Below, one piece after another: positions 60,516 to 64,000 of a stretch of DNA of 64,000 nt (within the stretch, counting starts at the first letter, position 1; each line of letters opens with the position of its first letter). The translations under genes and the position numbers were made by a program. The notes under the pieces are model-generated. The model saw only the letters and a program-made list of their open reading frames with translations. It was not told where the DNA came from and did no database searches. Origin of the DNA: Tritrichomonas musculus (lineage: Eukaryota; Parabasalia; Tritrichomonadida; Tritrichomonadidae); contig JAPFFF010000003.1 in NCBI GenBank assembly GCA_039105265.1, forward strand, positions 4,216,001 to 4,280,000, written 5' to 3'.

Positions 60516-63500
60516 ATGGAAGCATCTGAATTAATTCTAAAAAATTCAGAGCTCTACAGAAACATTCGCCTTACACCTGATGAAAAAGCAGCAATTGCGA
60601 AAAATTTACCAGTTGGTCAACAGATTATTCATTTTATTGTACGTACTTCTGTTCGATACAACAAAAAAGAAAGAACAAATTGTATAACTGCACTTTCTAA
60701 CCATTACATTGTTTGCATCAGAAACAGAAATAAAATTGATGAACAAGATGAGTCAAATAATACATCGTCAAGCAAATTTGATGTAATTGTAAAAGATTTA
60801 CACATAAGTGATATTCAATTGATTGCATACTCAGAGAGGGATAATGAGGTTCTCGTTCAAACACCATCAATTAATTTTCGTCTTCTTAGTGATAGGCAAA
60901 ATATTAATCGGAAATTTTCACAATTATTATATCGAAATTTTCAAATTGTTTATTCAATTTTCGATGTTATTTCTGATCGTCTTGAATTTCGTGCAGATGA
61001 TATGTCAGATTTTCCAGATATCAATGTCCATATATCACCATCACAAAAGTTTCAATTTTTATATAATGCCCTTTGCTCAAAATATGGATCGAATTTTCAT
61101 CAAGATGCTGTTAAGTTTATTCATGCTTTGGTTCTTTCAGAAATGTTTGTTGTTGATCTCAACCAGCTGCCAATGGATCAGTTTGGCCACTTTATGGGAT
61201 CTTCAGGCAAAGATAACAATGGAAGTTCTGATGAAGATAAAAACAATGATTTACAACCACTTTTCCAAGCAATGGGAATGATGAATTTTGTTTGCGGCAT
61301 TTGCTGCTCGGGGCCAAAAGGTTCAAAGATTTTAGATGTTATCAATAAATATCCAGAATACTTTCAAAGGCTGCAAATTATTCACATTACTGATTGTGGT
61401 ACAACAAAAGGATTATCTGGCTTATTAGAAGCTTTAGGAAGGAAACGACCACTCCCAGCAATACTTAACAAACGAAAACAAAAGAAAAAGGAAGAAGAAC
61501 CATCGAGATATTGGAATATTAGTGGAAATAAATTTGAGGAAGCTGATTTTCATTCATTTATTGATTTGCTTTCGATTTCAAAAGATCGTGTTGTTTTTCT
61601 CGATATTTCACATTGTGGCATCAATGCGAAAAATGCAAAACTATTTTTTGTTGCTCTTGCTAATAATAAATATTTGCACAGGATTCAACAACTTCACATT
61701 GCAGATATGGAAATGGACAATGAATCTTTTGATGCTTTTGACTTTTACATAAAATCCTTATCGGAAGATGAAAAAAATGAACTACAATCTTTAGATATTG
61801 GATACACGAAGACTGGACTCAAATACTATTTAGACTCTTTAAATGGTACATCCAAAGGCCCATCATTTCCTCTTACCACACTTAGCATCGCTCATTCTGT
61901 TGTCGACCAAGAAGCAACTGATGCTTTGACTCAATTTATTTCTAGAAGCAAAACTCTCAAATGCCTTGATATGAGCGAAACACACGTTAATGCTGAAAGT
62001 TTCGCAGAGATTATTACAACAATCAATCATCACAAGTTGAGCGATTTTGATCTCCGAATGAACAGACTTGATTTAAAGACAGGCAATTTACTTCCTATTT
62101 TCAAAGCTTTCCTTTCCACCAATTTAGATAATTGGAGAGCTCTTTCATTTGATGGAAATGAGATGGATCAAAACGATCTTAAAAATTTACTTCCTCTTCT
62201 TATGATGATGCCAAATCTTGAACATCTGTCTTTTAATGATAACTTTGATGATTCAATGGATATAGAAGATCTTTTACCACAAATTTTACAAATCCCATCA
62301 TTACAAACAATTTCAATTGCATGTACAGGCTATGAAGGAAATGATGATCATAAACAAGAGCCAGAACCAGAACCAGAACCCGAACCACAGCCAGAACCCG
62401 AACCCGAGCCAGAACCCGAACCCGAGCCAGAACCCGAACCAGAACCAGATCCTAAAGGCAAGAATAAGGATAAAGGCAAAAAAGGGGGAAAAGACAAAAA
62501 AGCAGGAAAAGACAAAGGAAAAGGTAAAAGTAAAGGAAAAGATGAAGCAAACGAAGATGAAGAAAATGGAGATAATGATAAAGATAAGAATAAAGGAAAA
62601 GCTAAAGGCAAGGGCAAAGGAAAAGATGAAGCAAACGAAGATGAAGATGATGATAAAAATAAAGGAAAAAATAAAGGAAAAGGTAAAGGCAAAGGCAAAG
62701 ATGAAGCAAATGAAGATGAAGGAGACGAAGTCGATGATAAAGCTAAAAATAAAGGCAAAGGTAAAGATAAGAAAGATAAAAACAAAGGCAAATCTAAAGA
62801 AGACGACGAAGACGAAAAAGGCAAAGGTAAAAACAATGGCAAAGATAAAAAAGGTAAAGATAAAGGCAAAGATAAGAAGAACAAAAAACAAAGTAAAGAA
62901 GAAGATAATGATGAGCAAAATGAAGAACAACCTGAACCACCTGAACAGCCAGAACAACCCGAACAACCAGAAGAACCAAAGCAACAACCACCATCGAAAG
63001 GTCATAAACTTCGTGAAAAACTTCTTCCTTTCATTAACGAGCTCAAAAGACATCCAAATATTACAACAGTTGATTTATCAGGTAATGCATCAGGCGACAG
63101 CGGCTATCATGCAATTATTACTTATATTCGCTCTAGTAATACAGTCGAATCTATCTCATTTGATGGCAACGAGCTCAAATCGATGGTTTTATTAGAGACT
63201 TTGTCAAAAGAAGTCGAAGATAAGAAGCAAATCGTTTCTTTCGATTTCCCAATCAAAGATGCTGAAAATATAATAAGATCGCTTGATGTCGATGTAAAGA
63301 AAGGAATCAGGACATTAAGTAATGTTCAACTTTCATTCGTTAATACTATATCACAACACAGAAAGAACAAAGGACTTGTTGGAAAACTTCCATTTGAGAC
63401 AACTCCTGCAATCAAAAAGCTGATCTTTTCAATATCTCAATATGCAATGGAAATTATCAAAGAAGATGGAAAAACAAAACATTCTTGCGTTTGCGAAGAA

Positions 63501-64000
63501 TTTGGTTTACCTCTCCCTTATCAACAAATGGGCGAAATTGTAAGCGACGGAGGAAAAGTTTATCCAGTTACTAACAAAGATGAGAAACTTGAAGTTTACG
63601 AAACTCCACTTTTATTCAGTTATGTTCAAGAAAAATATACAACAACTAATTTCAGAAAGAAGTTTGATTCTGAAAACAATCCAAGTCGAATTGTTAGCTT
63701 TAATACAGATAATACTATCGATTCAAATATTGGCAACCCGACCAAAGAAAAAGAAAAAGATAATAACAAGAAACCACAAAAAGATCAAAAACCATCAAAG
63801 AATAGTGACAAAAAGACCTCGAAATCTACAAAGCCATCTCAAAATTCAAAGATGCAAGTAGAAAAAGAAGAAGATACTGAAGAAAGTGACAGCTTACGAA
63901 GCAAATCGAGAGATATTAAATTATCTAAGAAAGCTTTACGAAGAAAGAGGCAACCTGAAAGTGATGTTGAAGATTATGAAGACGATGATGATGATGATAT
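60516..64000 (+). CDS. CARMIL-like leucine-rich-repeat protein (partial, runs off right edge)
   Basis: An uninterrupted frame from ATG 60516 to the window end, 1,161 residues so far. An N-terminal PH-like domain (about 20-140: HFIVRTSVRYNKKERTNCIT, then FRLLSDRQNINRKFSQLLYR) precedes a helical linker. A run of ribonuclease-inhibitor-type LRRs follows at about 250-610 (VVFLDISHCGINAKNAKLFF, LKCLDMSETHVNAESFAEII, LEHLSFNDNF). This is the CARMIL plan, whose animal members bind capping protein and guide actin assembly. An insert at about 615-828 splits the LRR array: 15 EP dipeptides (62358-62447), then a K/G/D/E-rich stretch with a recurring GKDEANEDE unit. The LRR pattern resumes at 830-900 (HPNITTVDLSGNASGDSGYH). 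The tail is basic and then acidic. Expanded in trichomonads. Confidence 0.8.
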   Translation, partial: MEASELILKNSELYRNIRLTPDEKAAIAKNLPVGQQIIHFIVRTSVRYNKKERTNCITALSNHYIVCIRNRNKIDEQDESNNTSSSKFDVIVKDLHISDIQLIAYSERDNEVLVQTPSINFRLLSDRQNINRKFSQLLYRNFQIVYSIFDVISDRLEFRADDMSDFPDINVHISPSQKFQFLYNALCSKYGSNFHQDAVKFIHALVLSEMFVVDLNQLPMDQFGHFMGSSGKDNNGSSDEDKNNDLQPLFQAMGMMNFVCGICCSGPKGSKILDVINKYPEYFQRLQIIHITDCGTTKGLSGLLEALGRKRPLPAILNKRKQKKKEEEPSRYWNISGNKFEEADFHSFIDLLSISKDRVVFLDISHCGINAKNAKLFFVALANNKYLHRIQQLHIADMEMDNESFDAFDFYIKSLSEDEKNELQSLDIGYTKTGLKYYLDSLNGTSKGPSFPLTTLSIAHSVVDQEATDALTQFISRSKTLKCLDMSETHVNAESFAEIITTINHHKLSDFDLRMNRLDLKTGNLLPIFKAFLSTNLDNWRALSFDGNEMDQNDLKNLLPLLMMMPNLEHLSFNDNFDDSMDIEDLLPQILQIPSLQTISIACTGYEGNDDHKQEPEPEPEPEPQPEPEPEPEPEPEPEPEPEPDPKGKNKDKGKKGGKDKKAGKDKGKGKSKGKDEANEDEENGDNDKDKNKGKAKGKGKGKDEANEDEDDDKNKGKNKGKGKGKGKDEANEDEGDEVDDKAKNKGKGKDKKDKNKGKSKEDDEDEKGKGKNNGKDKKGKDKGKDKKNKKQSKEEDNDEQNEEQPEPPEQPEQPEQPEEPKQQPPSKGHKLREKLLPFINELKRHPNITTVDLSGNASGDSGYHAIITYIRSSNTVESISFDGNELKSMVLLETLSKEVEDKKQIVSFDFPIKDAENIIRSLDVDVKKGIRTLSNVQLSFVNTISQHRKNKGLVGKLPFETTPAIKKLIFSISQYAMEIIKEDGKTKHSCVCEEFGLPLPYQQMGEIVSDGGKVYPVTNKDEKLEVYETPLLFSYVQEKYTTTNFRKKFDSENNPSRIVSFNTDNTIDSNIGNPTKEKEKDNNKKPQKDQKPSKNSDKKTSKSTKPSQNSKMQVEKEEDTEESDSLRSKSRDIKLSKKALRRKRQPESDVEDYEDDDDDD

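Noticed and set aside
62313-63053. Long minus-strand open frame rich in Phe, Ile and Leu that looks like a membrane protein, plus two other overlapping frames
   Set aside because: It is the antisense and frame-shifted reading of the lysine-rich repeat in the CARMIL-like gene. AAA/GAA/AAG codons read backwards give TTT/TTC/CTT, hence the false hydrophobicity.
1-64000. CRISPR array, tRNA, rRNA, prokaryotic operon signals or ribosome-binding sites
   Set aside because: None found; the genome is eukaryotic and the only short tandem units are the minisatellites listed.

Overview
The window looks like nuclear DNA of a parabasalid protist, most likely a Tritrichomonas-type trichomonad. It is very AT-rich. 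Long genes run without visible introns, including one of 10.5 kb, and TAA and TGA both serve as stops. A Trichomonas-type initiator (TCA-Y-W) lies within about 20 bases of many start codons. Rab GTPases, CARMIL-like leucine-rich-repeat proteins, a Polinton relic and mariner, pogo and Mutator-like relics all fit this group. No species can be named from sequence alone, and no tRNA, rRNA or CRISPR was seen.

Layout. 1-4.6 kb: the N-terminal end of a HEAT-like protein (possibly TOR), the exosome cap protein Rrp4, RNA polymerase subunit Rpb10, a CCDC47-like ER protein and a Rab. 4.9-9.0 kb: a transposon graveyard. A Polinton DNA polymerase relic is split by a TA-flanked element, which itself received two short inverted-repeat elements with 9-bp and 8-bp target duplications. 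9.3-14.8 kb: a small unknown protein, an INCENP-like protein, glutaminyl-tRNA synthetase and a coiled-coil protein. 14.8-21.7 kb: a gene desert with short inverted-repeat elements and a 130-160 bp duplicated sequence.

21.7-47.5 kb is gene-dense: a TMEM181/Wntless-like membrane protein, a PIAS/Siz SUMO ligase, IFT20, an unknown disordered protein, TAF5, a Rab, the giant TRRAP/Tra1, Rab6, a Qc-SNARE, a HAD phosphatase, an unknown small protein and a divergent Sec23/Sec24-like protein. 47.5-53.3 kb is a second mobile-element cluster: a Mutator-like relic, mariner and pogo relics, and a compact tyrosine-recombinase gene bracketed by about 80-bp inverted repeats and interrupted by a 773-bp non-autonomous element. 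53.5 kb to the end: a membrane-anchored P-loop protein, RSPH1, a large LRR/IQ protein and a CARMIL-like protein running off the edge.

Functional themes: transcription (Rpb10, TAF5, TRRAP), membrane traffic (three Rabs, a Qc-SNARE, a Sec23/24-like protein), flagellum (IFT20, RSPH1, LRR/IQ protein) and mitosis (INCENP). The genes are not in operons; each appears to have its own short upstream region. The most unusual item is the single-gene tyrosine-recombinase element with long inverted ends at 51.3-53.2 kb.
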